From NCBI RefSeq assembly GCF_000243095.1, contig NZ_AHJE01000020.1:56698-120697 (forward strand): a DNA stretch of 64,000 nt. The letters are read 5' to 3'. Below are positions 49,356-61,044 of the stretch, piece after piece. A program made the position numbers and the translations under genes. The stretch is from Cupriavidus basilensis OR16 (GTDB lineage: Bacteria > Pseudomonadota > Gammaproteobacteria > Burkholderiales > Burkholderiaceae). The first letter of the stretch is position 1; every line of letters begins with the position of its first letter. The notes beneath the pieces were generated by a model that made no database searches, was not told the origin of the DNA, and was given only the letters and a program-made list of their open reading frames with translations.

Positions 49356-50402
49356 ATGACATTCAACCCCCAGGACAGGAATCTGTCGGTCTTCCATCAC
49401 CCGATCCTCACGGTGCTGGTCGACGACAGCAAATCGTTCATCGACAGCCTGGCGTTCCAGATGGATCCGTCGCGGCCGGTGGTCACGTTCACCGATCCCC
49501 GCGAAGCCCTGCAATGGATCCGCGAGACCTACACCACACGCTCGACAGGCTTCCTGCCCGTGCGGGTCACGCACGACGACCTGACCTTCCTGACCGAGCG
49601 GCGCACCGTGCAGCTCGATATCGACCGCATCTACCGGCAAATCCACGACTACAACCGCTTTGTGCAGCCGGGCGTGATCGTGGTGGATTACTCGATGCCG
49701 CAGATGAACGGGCTGGAGTTCTGCCAGGCCCTGCAGGACCTGCCGTGCAAGACCATCCTGCTGACCGGCACCGCCGACGAAGGCATTGCCGTGCAGGGTT
49801 TCAACCACGGGCTGATCGACCGCTACGTGAAGAAGCACGACAGCAACATGGTGGAGCGGCTGGACCAGGAGATCGACGCGCTCCAGCAGCAGTACTTCGC
49901 CACCCTGTCGCGCACGCTGCGCGACCTGCTGACGCGCCACTCGTTTTCGTTCCTGTCGGATCCGGCGATCTGCGAGCGGGTGCGCCAGGTCACTGCGCGC
50001 TACGGCTTTGTCGAGTACTACCTCTACCCCAACCCGGCCGGCATCCTGATGCTGACGGCGCAGGGCCAGGCCACGCTGATGGTGATCGAGACGCGCGCCG
50101 GCCTGATCAACCAGGTGGAATCCGCGGAGGCCTACGATGCACCGGCGGCCCTGATCGAGGGACTGCGCGAGGGCCGCATCGTGCCCTTCTTCTGGCCGGG
50201 CAATGGCATGTACACGCCCGCCTGCATCGACTGGGAGCAATATTGCCTGCCGGCCGAGCACTGCGTAGGACGTGAGGATTACTTCTACGCGCTGTTCGAC
50301 CTGCCGCGCCATTTGCTGCAGGAGCCGGTGGTCAGCTTCCAGGGTTTCCTGGATGATTTTGCCCGCCACCCGGAACGGGTCACCGGGCGCGCAGCGCGCT
50401 AA
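49356..50402 (+). CDS. Atypical response regulator with extended receiver domain
   Basis: A 348-residue two-component regulator without a DNA-binding domain I can see. The acidic pair is in LTVLVDDSKSFIDS at residues 23-24 and the phospho-acceptor is D111 in VIVVDYSMPQMNGLEF. Thr/Lys sites (KTILLTGTADE, RYVKKHD) follow. The gap of 87 residues between the acidic pair and D111 is about twice the usual one: an inserted segment (about residues 60-100, with basic and aromatic residues) interrupts the receiver. The C-terminal 200 residues form a separate domain with aromatic runs (GFVEYYLYPNPAGILMLTAQ). Its partner kinase is not adjacent; output unknown. Confidence 0.85.
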   Translation: MTFNPQDRNLSVFHHPILTVLVDDSKSFIDSLAFQMDPSRPVVTFTDPREALQWIRETYTTRSTGFLPVRVTHDDLTFLTERRTVQLDIDRIYRQIHDYNRFVQPGVIVVDYSMPQMNGLEFCQALQDLPCKTILLTGTADEGIAVQGFNHGLIDRYVKKHDSNMVERLDQEIDALQQQYFATLSRTLRDLLTRHSFSFLSDPAICERVRQVTARYGFVEYYLYPNPAGILMLTAQGQATLMVIETRAGLINQVESAEAYDAPAALIEGLREGRIVPFFWPGNGMYTPACIDWEQYCLPAEHCVGREDYFYALFDLPRHLLQEPVVSFQGFLDDFARHPERVTGRAAR

Positions 50403-50410
50403 GCCACGCA

Positions 50411-50437
50411 GCGCAGGAGAGGCTCGCTCTCCTGCGC
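50411..50437. terminator. Hairpin between convergent response regulator and RNA methyltransferase genes
   Basis: A perfect 11-base stem GCGCAGGAGAG/CTCTCCTGCGC with a 5-base loop lies between the two stops. No T tract, so it may be a weak shared terminator. Confidence 0.55.
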
Positions 50438-50445
50438 GCGCGCCA

Positions 50446-51720
50446 TCAGGCCGAAGGTTGCGCCGATGCGTTGCGGTTGCCGCCTCGCACCATGTCGAAT
50501 CGGAACAGCCGGCACTCGATATTGCCGTTGTAAAGCGGCGTGCGGCGCGACTCCTTGAGCCGCAGCCGGCGCGGCAGCGTCAGGTCGCCCGTGAACACCC
50601 ATGCCTGCCAGCCCGCGAAATGCTGCTTGAGCGTGGTGGCAAAGGCGCTGGCAAACTGGTTGGCGGCTTCGTCGTCGATCTCGTCGACCGGCGCTTCGTC
50701 CATCGGCCGGCGGCGTTCGCCTCGCACGGCAATCCGCTCGCCGTACGGCGGGTTCATCAGCATCAGGCCGGGTGCCGCGAACGGCGGCTGCGCAAAACGC
50801 GCATCCACCTGCTTGAGCCGCACTTCGCCGGGCAAGCCCGCGCGCTCCCAGTTGGCTTGCGACATCGACAGCAGGTCGGTGGAAATATCGCTGCCAGCGA
50901 GTTCCAGGGGCTCGGACGCAACACGCTTGCGCGCGGCCTCCTCATCGTCCCGCGCGGCGGCCTTGAGCGCATTCCACGTTTTGTTGTCGGCGCCCTTCAG
51001 TCGCTCGAAGCCAAAGCTGCGGTTCGCGCCGGGCGCCAGGCCAAGGGCCACCTGGGCCGCTTCCACCAGGAAGGTGCCGCTGCCGCACATCGGATCGTAG
51101 AACGGGCGTTCGGTCTGGCCTGGCACCCAGCCGGCCAGGCGCAGGATGCCGGCAGCCAGGTTTTCCTTCAGCGGCGCCTCGCCTTTCTCCAGGCGCCAGC
51201 CCCGCTTGAACAGCGGCTCGCCCGAGGTGTCGAGGTAGAGCGTGCAATCGTGCTCGGTCAGGTGGGCATAAATCCGCACATCCGGATTCACCGTATCGAC
51301 GCTGGGGCGCTCGCCCGAGCGCTCGCGCATGGCGTCGCAAACACCGTCCTTGATACGCAGCGCGATGAAATTCAGGCTCTGCAGCGGCGAGCGATGCGAC
51401 GTGACATCCACCCGGAGCGTCTCATCCGGCGTGAACCAATGATCCCAGCGCTGGGCGCGCACCAGGTCATAGATGTCGTCTTCGCGGCGGTAGCCACGGT
51501 TGGCAACCCGCATCAGCACCCGGCTGGCAATGCGCGAGTGCAGGTTGACCACATAGGCCGCGGCCATCTCGCCCGAGAAAGTGACGCCACCGGGCATTTC
51601 GCGGTGGACCTGGATCGGCGCGAGCTTGGCCAGGCCGGGCCGGGCTGCGATCTCGTGCAACTCTTCGGCAAGTGCGCTCTCGAGGCCGCGCGGGCAGGAG
51701 GCAAAAAAGGCTTGGGACAT
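50446..51720 (-). CDS. THUMP-domain class I RNA methyltransferase (RlmL/YcbY family)
   Basis: Methylates rRNA (in E. coli the homologous part of RlmL makes m2G2445 of 23S rRNA). The 424-residue product has an N-terminal THUMP domain (ASCPRGLESALAEELHEI near residue 7 and VVNLHSRIASRVLMRVANR). The SAM-binding methyltransferase domain follows, with DPMCGSGTFLVEAAQVALG near residue 205 and the catalytic NPPYGER near residue 318. It lacks the second (RlmK) domain fused in E. coli. The exact target is inferred. Confidence 0.88.
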   Translation of the reverse strand: MSQAFFASCPRGLESALAEELHEIAARPGLAKLAPIQVHREMPGGVTFSGEMAAAYVVNLHSRIASRVLMRVANRGYRREDDIYDLVRAQRWDHWFTPDETLRVDVTSHRSPLQSLNFIALRIKDGVCDAMRERSGERPSVDTVNPDVRIYAHLTEHDCTLYLDTSGEPLFKRGWRLEKGEAPLKENLAAGILRLAGWVPGQTERPFYDPMCGSGTFLVEAAQVALGLAPGANRSFGFERLKGADNKTWNALKAAARDDEEAARKRVASEPLELAGSDISTDLLSMSQANWERAGLPGEVRLKQVDARFAQPPFAAPGLMLMNPPYGERIAVRGERRRPMDEAPVDEIDDEAANQFASAFATTLKQHFAGWQAWVFTGDLTLPRRLRLKESRRTPLYNGNIECRLFRFDMVRGGNRNASAQPSA

Positions 51721-51739
51721 GGCTTGGGAATTCCTGCAA

Positions 51740-51763
51740 ACAAAAACGTCCGCCGTAGCGGAC
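51740..51763 (-). terminator. Terminator of the DsbA-fold isomerase gene
   Basis: On the minus strand GTCCGCTACGGCGGAC is followed by GTTTTTG, about 40 bases after the stop at 51802. It lies just upstream of the RNA methyltransferase gene. Confidence 0.82.
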
Positions 51764-51801
51764 GGGGTCGGATAGCGCGCAGTGTACCGCGCTCCGGGGC
51801 T

Positions 51802-52410
51802 TCAGCCCGCCGCGAGCGCGCGATCCAGGAAGTCCAGGCGGTCCTGGCCCCAGAAAGGCTGGCCGTCAAAGACGTACCACGGCGCGCCGAACGCGCCGAC
51901 GGAGACGGCGTCCTGCGTGTGCTGCGTATAGGCGGCCTGCACGGCCTGCGCGTCGCTCGCCTTGAGCAGCGCGGCGCCTTCCAGGCCGATGCTGTCGGCC
52001 AGCTGCGCCAGCGTAGCGGTGTCGGCGATGTTGCGTTGCTCGGCCCACAGGGCACGGCCAATGGCACCGACCAGCTCCATCGCGCGGGCAGTGCCATGCG
52101 CCAGCTGCACGGCAATGATCAGCTTGCTGGCGGCGTCGCCGGAGACCGGAAAGAAGGTCGGCTGCGGATTGAGCGGCAGGCCAAGGAACTCGCTCCAGCG
52201 GGCCAGCTCAACCAGCCGGTAGGCCTGGCGCTGCGGCGGACGCTGCGCCAGCGGCAAACCACCCGAAACGGAGAACACGCGGCCCAGATCGCAGGGCTTG
52301 AGATTGACTTGCACGCCATGCTTGGCCGCAATCGCGGTGAAGCGTTCGTGGCCAAGGTAGACGAAAGGCGATTGCGGAGTGAGGTAGTAGTCGACCTGCT
52401 TGCTCATCAT
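51802..52410 (-). CDS. 2-hydroxychromene-2-carboxylate isomerase family (DsbA fold)
   Basis: A 202-residue thioredoxin-fold glutathione S-transferase-kappa-like protein. It starts YYLTPQSPFVYLGHERF with the family's S-P-F/Y catalytic site in place of a CxxC pair. The helical insertion and the C-terminal FGAPWYVFDGQPFWGQDRLD near residue 176 are typical. The name covers isomerases of aromatic degradation, but the substrate is unknown here. Two ATG codons (52410, 52407) are possible starts. Confidence 0.9.
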   Translation of the reverse strand: MMSKQVDYYLTPQSPFVYLGHERFTAIAAKHGVQVNLKPCDLGRVFSVSGGLPLAQRPPQRQAYRLVELARWSEFLGLPLNPQPTFFPVSGDAASKLIIAVQLAHGTARAMELVGAIGRALWAEQRNIADTATLAQLADSIGLEGAALLKASDAQAVQAAYTQHTQDAVSVGAFGAPWYVFDGQPFWGQDRLDFLDRALAAG

Positions 52411-52528
52411 GTCCTCTGGACGGGGGTGGGGCGAGACAACGGCTTAAAACGAATTAAATACGATACGAGAAAAAACCAAAACCCGGCGGACTGCGAAGGC
52501 GACGCGCGCGGTTGCCGGCCAGCGCTCG

Positions 52529-52951
52529 TCAGAACGGCTTGACCACCACCAGGACCACCACCGCCAGCAGCACCAGCACCGGCAACTCGTTGAACCAGCG
52601 ATAGAAGGTGTGCGAGCGCGTATTGCGCCCGCCCTCGAACTTCTTGAGCAGCACGCCGCAGCCATGGTGATAGCCGATCAGCACCAGCACCAGCGCCAGC
52701 TTGGCATGCATCCAGCCCTGCCCCGGACCGCGCCCGATGCCGTAGCCGATATACAGCCACAGCCCGAACACCAGCGCCGGCACCGCCAGCATGGTCATGA
52801 AGCGGTAGAGCTTGCGCGCCATCAGCAGCAGGCGCTGCACGCTGGCCGGCTCACGCTCCATGGCGAGATTGACAAAGATGCGGGGCAGGTAGAACAGGCC
52901 AGCGAACCAGGAGACGACGAAGACGATGTGCAGCGCTTTGACCCAGAGCAT
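52529..52951 (-). CDS. hemJ: Protoporphyrinogen oxidase HemJ
   Basis: Four-helix membrane protein that oxidises protoporphyrinogen IX in heme synthesis. The 140-residue product has the conserved histidine in ALHIVFVVSWFAGLFYLPR near residue 8 and the Lys region in WMHAKLALVLVLIGYHH near residue 81, followed by a C-terminal helix. It is sometimes annotated as CopD-like membrane protein. Next to it is the DsbA-fold isomerase gene downstream and proA upstream. Confidence 0.88.
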   Translation of the reverse strand: MLWVKALHIVFVVSWFAGLFYLPRIFVNLAMEREPASVQRLLLMARKLYRFMTMLAVPALVFGLWLYIGYGIGRGPGQGWMHAKLALVLVLIGYHHGCGVLLKKFEGGRNTRSHTFYRWFNELPVLVLLAVVVLVVVKPF

Positions 52952-52971
52952 CTGGCCCTTTTTCTAATTGG

Positions 52972-53007
52972 GTTCCCGTGGGAACGGTGGGAACGGTGGG
53001 AACGGTG
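52972..53007. repeat. Short tandem repeats between hemJ and proA
   Basis: Three perfect 9-base copies of GGAACGGTG (52981-53007) adjoin a palindrome GTTCCC-GT-GGGAAC (52972-52985). They lie between the hemJ start and the proA stop. A length-variable site is likely; no role is known. Confidence 0.8.
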
Positions 53008-53041
53008 GGGATGCGCAGCGGGATGCGGCCCGCCCGCTCGT

Positions 53042-54322
53042 TCAGGTACGGATCTCGCCGTGGCCGAACACCACGTACTTCAGCGAGGTCAGCCCTTCCA
53101 GCCCGACCGGGCCGCGCGCGTGCAGCTTGTCGTTGGAGATGCCGATCTCGGCGCCCAGGCCATACTCGAAGCCATCGGCAAAGCGCGTCGACGCATTGAT
53201 CATCACGCTGGCCGAATCGACCTCGCGCAGGAAGCGCATGCCGGTGGTGTAGTTCTCGGTGATGATGGAATCGGTATGCGCCGAGCCGTAGGTGTTGATG
53301 TGCTCGATGGCCTCGTCCAGCCCGGCCACGGTGCGGATCGCCAGCACCGGCGCCAGGTACTCGAGCCGCCAGTCTTCTTCGGTGGCGTCGACCAGGCCGG
53401 TGAAGCCTGCGGCTTCCAGCGTGGCGCGGGTGGCGGCGCACACGCGCAGCTCCACGCCCTTTTCCTGGTAGATGCGGCACAGCGGCGGCAACGCCGCGGC
53501 GGCGGCAGCGCGCGCGACCAGCAGCGTTTCCATGGTGTTGCAGGGCGCGTAGCGCTGGGTCTTGGCGTTGTCGGCAACGCGCACGGCCTTGTCCAGGTCC
53601 GCGTCGACATCGATATAGACGTGGCAGATGCCGTCCAGGTGCTTGATCATGGGCACCCGCGCTTCTTCCATCAGGCGCGCGATCAGGCTCTTGCCGCCAC
53701 GCGGCACGATCACGTCGACGTATTCGGTCATGGTGATGAGACGGCCAACCGCGGCGCGGTCGGTGGTCGAGATCACCTGCACCGCTTCGGGCGGCAGGCC
53801 GGCGGCGGCCAGGCCCTCGGCCACCAGGGCGGCCAGCGCGGTGTTGGAATCGATCGCCTCGGAGCCGCCGCGCAGGATGGTGGCGTTGCCCGACTTCAGG
53901 CACAGCGCGGCCGCATCGATGGTCACATTGGGACGCGATTCGTAGATGATGCCGATGACACCCAGCGGCACCCGCATCTGGCCCACCTGGATGCCGGTGG
54001 GACGGAATTTCATGTTGCTGATCTCGCCGATCGGGTCCGCCAGCGCGGCGATCTGCTCCAGGCCGGCGGCCATGGTGTCGATGGCCTTGTCCGAGAGCGT
54101 CAGGCGGTCGATGAAAGCGGCATCCTGGCCGTTGGCGCGGGCGCGCTCCACATCGCCGGCGTTCACGGTCTTCAGGTGCGCGGCGTCGCGGCGGATGGCG
54201 GCGGCGATGGTCAGCAGCGCGCGGTTCTTGTCGGCGGTGGAGGCGCGCGCCATGGCGCGGGAGGCGGCGCGGGCCTGCTGGCCGACGCGGTCCATGTACT
54301 GCTTGAGATCGAGCTCGTTCAT
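53042..54322 (-). CDS. proA: Gamma-glutamyl phosphate reductase
   Basis: Second step of proline synthesis, NADPH reduction of gamma-glutamyl phosphate. The 426-residue product has the aldehyde dehydrogenase fold with [20 protein letters not shown] near residue 114. The catalytic cysteine is in [15 protein letters not shown] near residue 262, and [19 protein letters not shown] near residue 385. proC is 35 kb away; proB is not in the window. Confidence 0.96.
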   Translation of the reverse strand: MNELDLKQYMDRVGQQARAASRAMARASTADKNRALLTIAAAIRRDAAHLKTVNAGDVERARANGQDAAFIDRLTLSDKAIDTMAAGLEQIAALADPIGEISNMKFRPTGIQVGQMRVPLGVIGIIYESRPNVTIDAAALCLKSGNATILRGGSEAIDSNTALAALVAEGLAAAGLPPEAVQVISTTDRAAVGRLITMTEYVDVIVPRGGKSLIARLMEEARVPMIKHLDGICHVYIDVDADLDKAVRVADNAKTQRYAPCNTMETLLVARAAAAAALPPLCRIYQEKGVELRVCAATRATLEAAGFTGLVDATEEDWRLEYLAPVLAIRTVAGLDEAIEHINTYGSAHTDSIITENYTTGMRFLREVDSASVMINASTRFADGFEYGLGAEIGISNDKLHARGPVGLEGLTSLKYVVFGHGEIRT

Positions 54323-54432
54323 ATTCCTGGCCAGGGGACCCGGCCCTCAATGCTTGGTTTCTTGTCGGCTACGGCTGGCAATGCGGGCAGTGCAGGCCTG
54401 GCCATCGAGCGCCAATGACTGCGCCACCGCGC

Positions 54433-55473
54433 TTACCGGGCGATGGTCAGCGCCAGTTGCAGCAGGCCATCCCAGGGTTCGGCCGGCATGCCCTCGGCGC
54501 GCAGGCCCTTGACCTGCCGGTCCAACTTGGCGGCCATGCCCAGCGCGGCTTCCAGCTGCGCCAGCGAGAGGCGCTGCGCGGCCTGCGGTACCAGCTTTTC
54601 GCGTGCGCCCCAGATACGCAGCTCGCGCGTCAGGACGCCGATCTGCTTGCCCGCCGCCAGCCCTTGCCGGACCTTGGATAATACGCGAATTTCCTCGGTC
54701 AGCGCCCACAGCACCAGCACCGTGGCCTCGCCCTCCCCGCGCAGCCCTTCGAGCATGCGCACCAGGCGCGGCACGTCGCCGGCGAGCATGGCTTCGGAGA
54801 GCTTGAAGACGTCGTAGCGGGCCACGTTGAGCACCGCATCGTGCACCTGCTCGAAGGTCAGCGGGCCTGCGGGGTAGAGCAGCCCCAGCTTCTGGATTTC
54901 CTGATGGGCGGCCAGCAGGTTGCCTTCGACCTTGTCGGCGATGAACTGCAGCGCGCGCCGGCCCGGCTCGCCGGGCTCAACCCGCTGCTGCTGCAGCGCC
55001 AGCCGCTCGCCGACCCAGGCCGGCAGCCGGGTGCGGTCGACGGAATCGACCTTGATCGACACGCCCGCGGTGTCCAGCGCCTGGAACCAGGCCGACTTGG
55101 CGGTGGCGAAGTCCAGCCGCGGCAGCGTGATGAACATAACCACGTCCGGCGAAGGCTGGGCGGCCACCGCGCGCAGCGCCTCGCCGCCGTCCTTGCCGGG
55201 CTTGCCGGAGGGAATCCGCAGCTCGACGATCTTGCGGTCGCCGAACAGCGACATCGATTGCTGCGCCTGGACCACATGGCCCCAATTGAAGCCACGCTCG
55301 GAAGACAACACCTCGCGCTCCGTGAAGCCGGACTCGCGCGCGGCCTGGCGCAGGCGGTCAACCGCCTCGAGCACCAGCAGGTGCTCATCGCCATGCACCA
55401 CGTAGAGCGGCGCGAGGCCGCGTCCCTTGGCCTGGCGCAGGTGCGCTTCGAGTCCGTCGAGCTTGAGCTGCAT
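54433..55473 (-). CDS. holA: DNA polymerase III subunit delta
   Basis: Delta subunit of the clamp loader that opens the beta clamp. The 346-residue product has the N-terminal start MQLKLDGLEAHLRQAKGRGL, PLYVVHGDEHLLVLEAVDRL near residue 22 and the DDE-like motif region, and the C-terminal collar helices. Length is normal. It lies between proA and lptE, the usual lptE-holA-proA order of this group. Confidence 0.94.
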   Translation of the reverse strand: MQLKLDGLEAHLRQAKGRGLAPLYVVHGDEHLLVLEAVDRLRQAARESGFTEREVLSSERGFNWGHVVQAQQSMSLFGDRKIVELRIPSGKPGKDGGEALRAVAAQPSPDVVMFITLPRLDFATAKSAWFQALDTAGVSIKVDSVDRTRLPAWVGERLALQQQRVEPGEPGRRALQFIADKVEGNLLAAHQEIQKLGLLYPAGPLTFEQVHDAVLNVARYDVFKLSEAMLAGDVPRLVRMLEGLRGEGEATVLVLWALTEEIRVLSKVRQGLAAGKQIGVLTRELRIWGAREKLVPQAAQRLSLAQLEAALGMAAKLDRQVKGLRAEGMPAEPWDGLLQLALTIAR

Positions 55474-55536
55474 GCCGTGCGCTTCTTTCCTGTGTCCTTG
55501 CCGTGTGAGCTTCCCGGGCGGCGCTCTTCGCGCCGC

Positions 55537-56060
55537 TCAGATCGCCTTGACCGCGCTCAGCCGGCGAATCAGCTGTTGCACGATGTCGCGCTGCATATCG
55601 CGATAGAGCTGCTGCTCTTCGTAATCCTTGGCCAGCGTATTGGCTTCGTTGTAGGTCAGGTCACGCGTAAGCACCAGTTGCGATATGGTGCGATCAGTTC
55701 CTGGCCGCCGGCATCGCGCAGGCGGAAGGTGAAGCGCTGCGTCAGGCGGTACTCGCGCACCACGCCGGTGGTGGTGATCGACAGCACCGTCTTGGTACGC
55801 GTGTCCTGCAGCACATCGAGCAGGGCATCCGCCTCTTTCGGGTCGGTCACGATCTGCGTGTCCGAGCCGTTGCGGATGGCGCGGCGCAGATCGGCGCCCA
55901 TCAGCGTATTGGGCGGAATGCTCATGTACAGCCGCTTGAACGCGAAGTCCGCGTTGCCGCGCATGTGAAACCCGCAGCCGCCCAGCAGGCCGGCCAGCAG
56001 CAGCGTGGCCAGGACCTTGCGGCGGCCCTGCAGCGGTCGATCCAGCTTCTGTCCATCCAT
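55537..56060 (-). pseudogene. lptE: LPS-assembly lipoprotein LptE, single-base frameshift
   Basis: LptE plugs LptD in the outer membrane for lipopolysaccharide export. From 56060 the frame encodes the signal and lipobox (LATLLLAGLLGGCGFHMRG, Cys near residue 29) and continues to GQELIAPY. There, at about 55683-55686, the frame is lost because one base (T) is missing in cat-at-cgc; the expected PYSQLVLTRDLTYNEAN is found one frame over. The rest (NTLAKDYEEQQLYRDMQRDI to SAVKAI) ends at 55537. Because lptE is essential in most Gram-negatives, a sequence error is more likely than a true mutation. Confidence 0.9.
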
Positions 56061-56109
56061 ACGGGCAGCTCCCCTTGTTGGCTTGCCTGGCGCTCGTCAG
56101 AGCACCAAG

Positions 56110-58839
<2,730 letters not shown>

Positions 58840-58880
58840 TTATAACCGTCGGCACTTGCGGCGCAGGGCCTGCCGGGGCC

Positions 58881-59678
58881 TTACTTCAGGCCGAGCACGT
58901 CCTGCATGTCGAACAGCCCGGTGGGCTTGTCGGCGAGGAAGCGCGCCGCGCGCAGCGCGCCCTCGGCATACGACTGGCGGCTGGACGACTTGTGCGTGAT
59001 CTCGATGCGCTCGCCGGTGCCGGCGAACATCACGGTGTGGTCGCCCACGATATCGCCGCCGCGCACGGTGGCAAAGCCAATGGAATCCGGGTCGCGCGGG
59101 CCGGTGTGGCCTTCGCGGGAGAACACGCCGCAGGTCTTGAGATCGCGGCCCAGCGCCTTGGCCACCACCTCGCCCATCGCCAGTGCGGTGCCTGAAGGGG
59201 CATCCACCTTATGGCGGTGGTGCGCCTCGATGACTTCGATGTCGTAGCCGGAAGAAAGCAGCTTGGCGGCGACTTCCAGCAGCTTGAACGTGGCGTTGAC
59301 GCCCACGCTCATATTGGCCGAGAACACCACGGCGATGTGCTTGGCGGCTTCGGCGATGGCGGCACGGCCAGCGTCGTCGAATCCGGTGGTGCCGGTGACC
59401 ACCTTGACGCCCAGGCGCCTGGCCGCTGCCAGGTGCACCAGCGTGCCCTCGGGCCGGGTGAAGTCGATCAGGCAGTCGGCACCAGCGAGGGCAGCCTCGA
59501 TATCCGAGGTGATCGCCACGCCAGTGGTGCGGCCCAGCAGCAACCCGGCATCCTGGCCCAGGGCCGGGGCACCCGGCACATCCAGCGCGCCCGACAGGGT
59601 GACGCCTTCGGTGGCGAGTACGTGTTCGATCAACATGCGGCCCATGCGGCCGGAGGCACCTGCGATGGCGATATTCAT
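58881..59678 (-). CDS. dapB: 4-hydroxy-tetrahydrodipicolinate reductase
   Basis: Reduces dihydrodipicolinate in lysine and peptidoglycan synthesis. The 265-residue product has the Rossmann motif [20 protein letters not shown] at the start and the substrate site [20 protein letters not shown] near residue 155 with the catalytic His and Lys. It lies downstream of bamE on the same strand and upstream of leuS. Confidence 0.97.
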   Translation of the reverse strand: MNIAIAGASGRMGRMLIEHVLATEGVTLSGALDVPGAPALGQDAGLLLGRTTGVAITSDIEAALAGADCLIDFTRPEGTLVHLAAARRLGVKVVTGTTGFDDAGRAAIAEAAKHIAVVFSANMSVGVNATFKLLEVAAKLLSSGYDIEVIEAHHRHKVDAPSGTALAMGEVVAKALGRDLKTCGVFSREGHTGPRDPDSIGFATVRGGDIVGDHTVMFAGTGERIEITHKSSSRQSYAEGALRAARFLADKPTGLFDMQDVLGLK

Positions 59679-59693
59679 GGCGTGTCAGCAGTC

Positions 59694-59725
59694 AAAAAAC
59701 AAGCCGGCCGCATGACGCGGCCGGC
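59694..59725 (-). terminator. Terminator of bamE
   Basis: GCCGGCCGC-GTCAT-GCGGCCGGC followed on the minus strand by TTGTTTTTTG, a strong Rho-independent terminator just after the bamE stop. Confidence 0.88.
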
Positions 59726-59741
59726 ATTCAGGCCTGTAGGC

Positions 59742-60344
59742 TCAGTTGGTCGGGCTGGCGACGGCAGCCGACGATGCGGCCGCTGTCGGCGCTGCGGCAG
59801 CTGCATCCGGGGTTGCAACCGGGGCCGCGACCGGGGCTGCAACTGGCGTTGCCGCCGCATCCGAAGCCGCTACAACGGCTTCGGCTGGCGCCTTGGGCGT
59901 CGGTGCCTTGCCCAATTGCATGGCCTTCATGCCGTCGATTTCGGCAATCAGCTCGTATTCGGACGGCAACTCGTCGCCGCCGAACTTGACCAGCTTGTCG
60001 CCGTCGAAGAACACGGTATAGCGGCGCTGCTGCACCACGGGCGTATTGCCGCGGCGGAAAGAGAACACGTAGTCCCAGCGATTGCCATGGAACACGTCGG
60101 CCAGCAGCGGCGTGCCGAGCAGGAACTTGACCTGCTCGCGCGTCATGCCTTCACGCAACTGGGCGGCGGCTTCACGCGAGACGAAGTTGCCTTGCACGAT
60201 GTTGATACGGTACGGCGTGATCGCGTTGGCGACCTTGCGTGACGTATTGTCATAGGCGGAGCACGCTGCCGTTAGCAGGGTAGCGGCAGCCAGCACAGTA
60301 GTAACCAGCGTCGGACGCATGGCGGACGAACGAAATGAACGCAT
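59742..60344 (-). CDS. bamE: Outer-membrane protein assembly factor BamE (OmlA/SmpA)
   Basis: Lipoprotein of the BAM complex that inserts outer-membrane barrels. The 200-residue product has a signal peptide with lipobox LLTAAC and the BamE fold (VQGNFVSREAAAQLREGMTR, EQVKFLLGTPLLADVFHGN). The final 55 residues are an Ala/Pro/Val-rich low-complexity tail (PVAAPVAAPVATPDAAAA), longer than the family core. The start could also be the ATG at 60320. It is divergent from fur, as is common. Confidence 0.93.
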   Translation of the reverse strand: MRSFRSSAMRPTLVTTVLAAATLLTAACSAYDNTSRKVANAITPYRINIVQGNFVSREAAAQLREGMTREQVKFLLGTPLLADVFHGNRWDYVFSFRRGNTPVVQQRRYTVFFDGDKLVKFGGDELPSEYELIAEIDGMKAMQLGKAPTPKAPAEAVVAASDAAATPVAAPVAAPVATPDAAAAAPTAAASSAAVASPTN

Positions 60345-60543
60345 GTATCTCGCTTCTAGAAGGGAGAGAAAAGTGCCGATTCAGGCCCTCGCGGTGTTTG
60401 CCGCGAGGCGGCGGCGGCGATGGATCATCGCGAGCGCAGCCTAGGGCAGGTGGCCGAGCCCCGGGCAACCGCCGGGGCGACTTTTGCCGCCAAAACCCTT
60501 ATGATTCAATTATCCAGACATTGTACTCTAGGGAGTCACGCCC

Positions 60544-60975
60544 ATGCCGAGTCCGGCGGACCTCAAAAACATCGGTCTTAAAGCGACCGTACCGCGTCTG
60601 AAGATCCTCGAGATCTTCCAGACCAGCGCGCAGCGTCACCTCAGCGCTGAAGATGTTTACCGCATCCTGCTCAACGAACAAATGGATATCGGCCTCGCCA
60701 CCGTCTATCGCGTGCTGACCCAGTTCGAGCAGGCTGGGCTGCTGTCGCGCAACAACTTCGAATCCGGCAAAGCCATTTTCGAGCTGAATGAAGGCAAGCA
60801 CCACGACCATCTGGTCTGCATCGATTGCGGCCGCGTGGAGGAATTCTACGACTCCGAGATCGAGCGCCGCCAGCAGAGCATCGCGCTGGAGCGCGGCTTC
60901 GCGCTGCAGGAACACGCGTTGTCACTCTATGGCAGCTGCACCAAGCACGAATGCCCTCACAGGGCCAAGCGCTAA
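60544..60975 (+). CDS. fur: Ferric uptake regulator Fur
   Basis: Iron-dependent repressor of uptake genes. The 143-residue product has the N-terminal winged helix ([20 protein letters not shown], then [20 protein letters not shown]). The metal-binding segment [16 protein letters not shown] lies near residue 83, with a C-terminal [12 protein letters not shown] zinc site. GGGAG precedes the start. It is divergent from bamE and convergent with phcA, sharing a terminator. Confidence 0.97.
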   Translation: MPSPADLKNIGLKATVPRLKILEIFQTSAQRHLSAEDVYRILLNEQMDIGLATVYRVLTQFEQAGLLSRNNFESGKAIFELNEGKHHDHLVCIDCGRVEEFYDSEIERRQQSIALERGFALQEHALSLYGSCTKHECPHRAKR

Positions 60976-60999
60976 GCCATGCGCGGTTAGCCCGCACAT

Positions 61000-61030
61000 A
61001 AAAAAACCGGCGCCAGCGCCGGTTTTTTTT
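61000..61030. terminator. Terminator between fur and phcA
   Basis: AAAAAAACCGGCGCC-AGC-GCCGGTTTTTTTT forms a stem with A/T tracts on both sides, shared by convergent fur and phcA. Confidence 0.92.
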
Positions 61031-61044
61031 ATTTCAAGCCTGCC

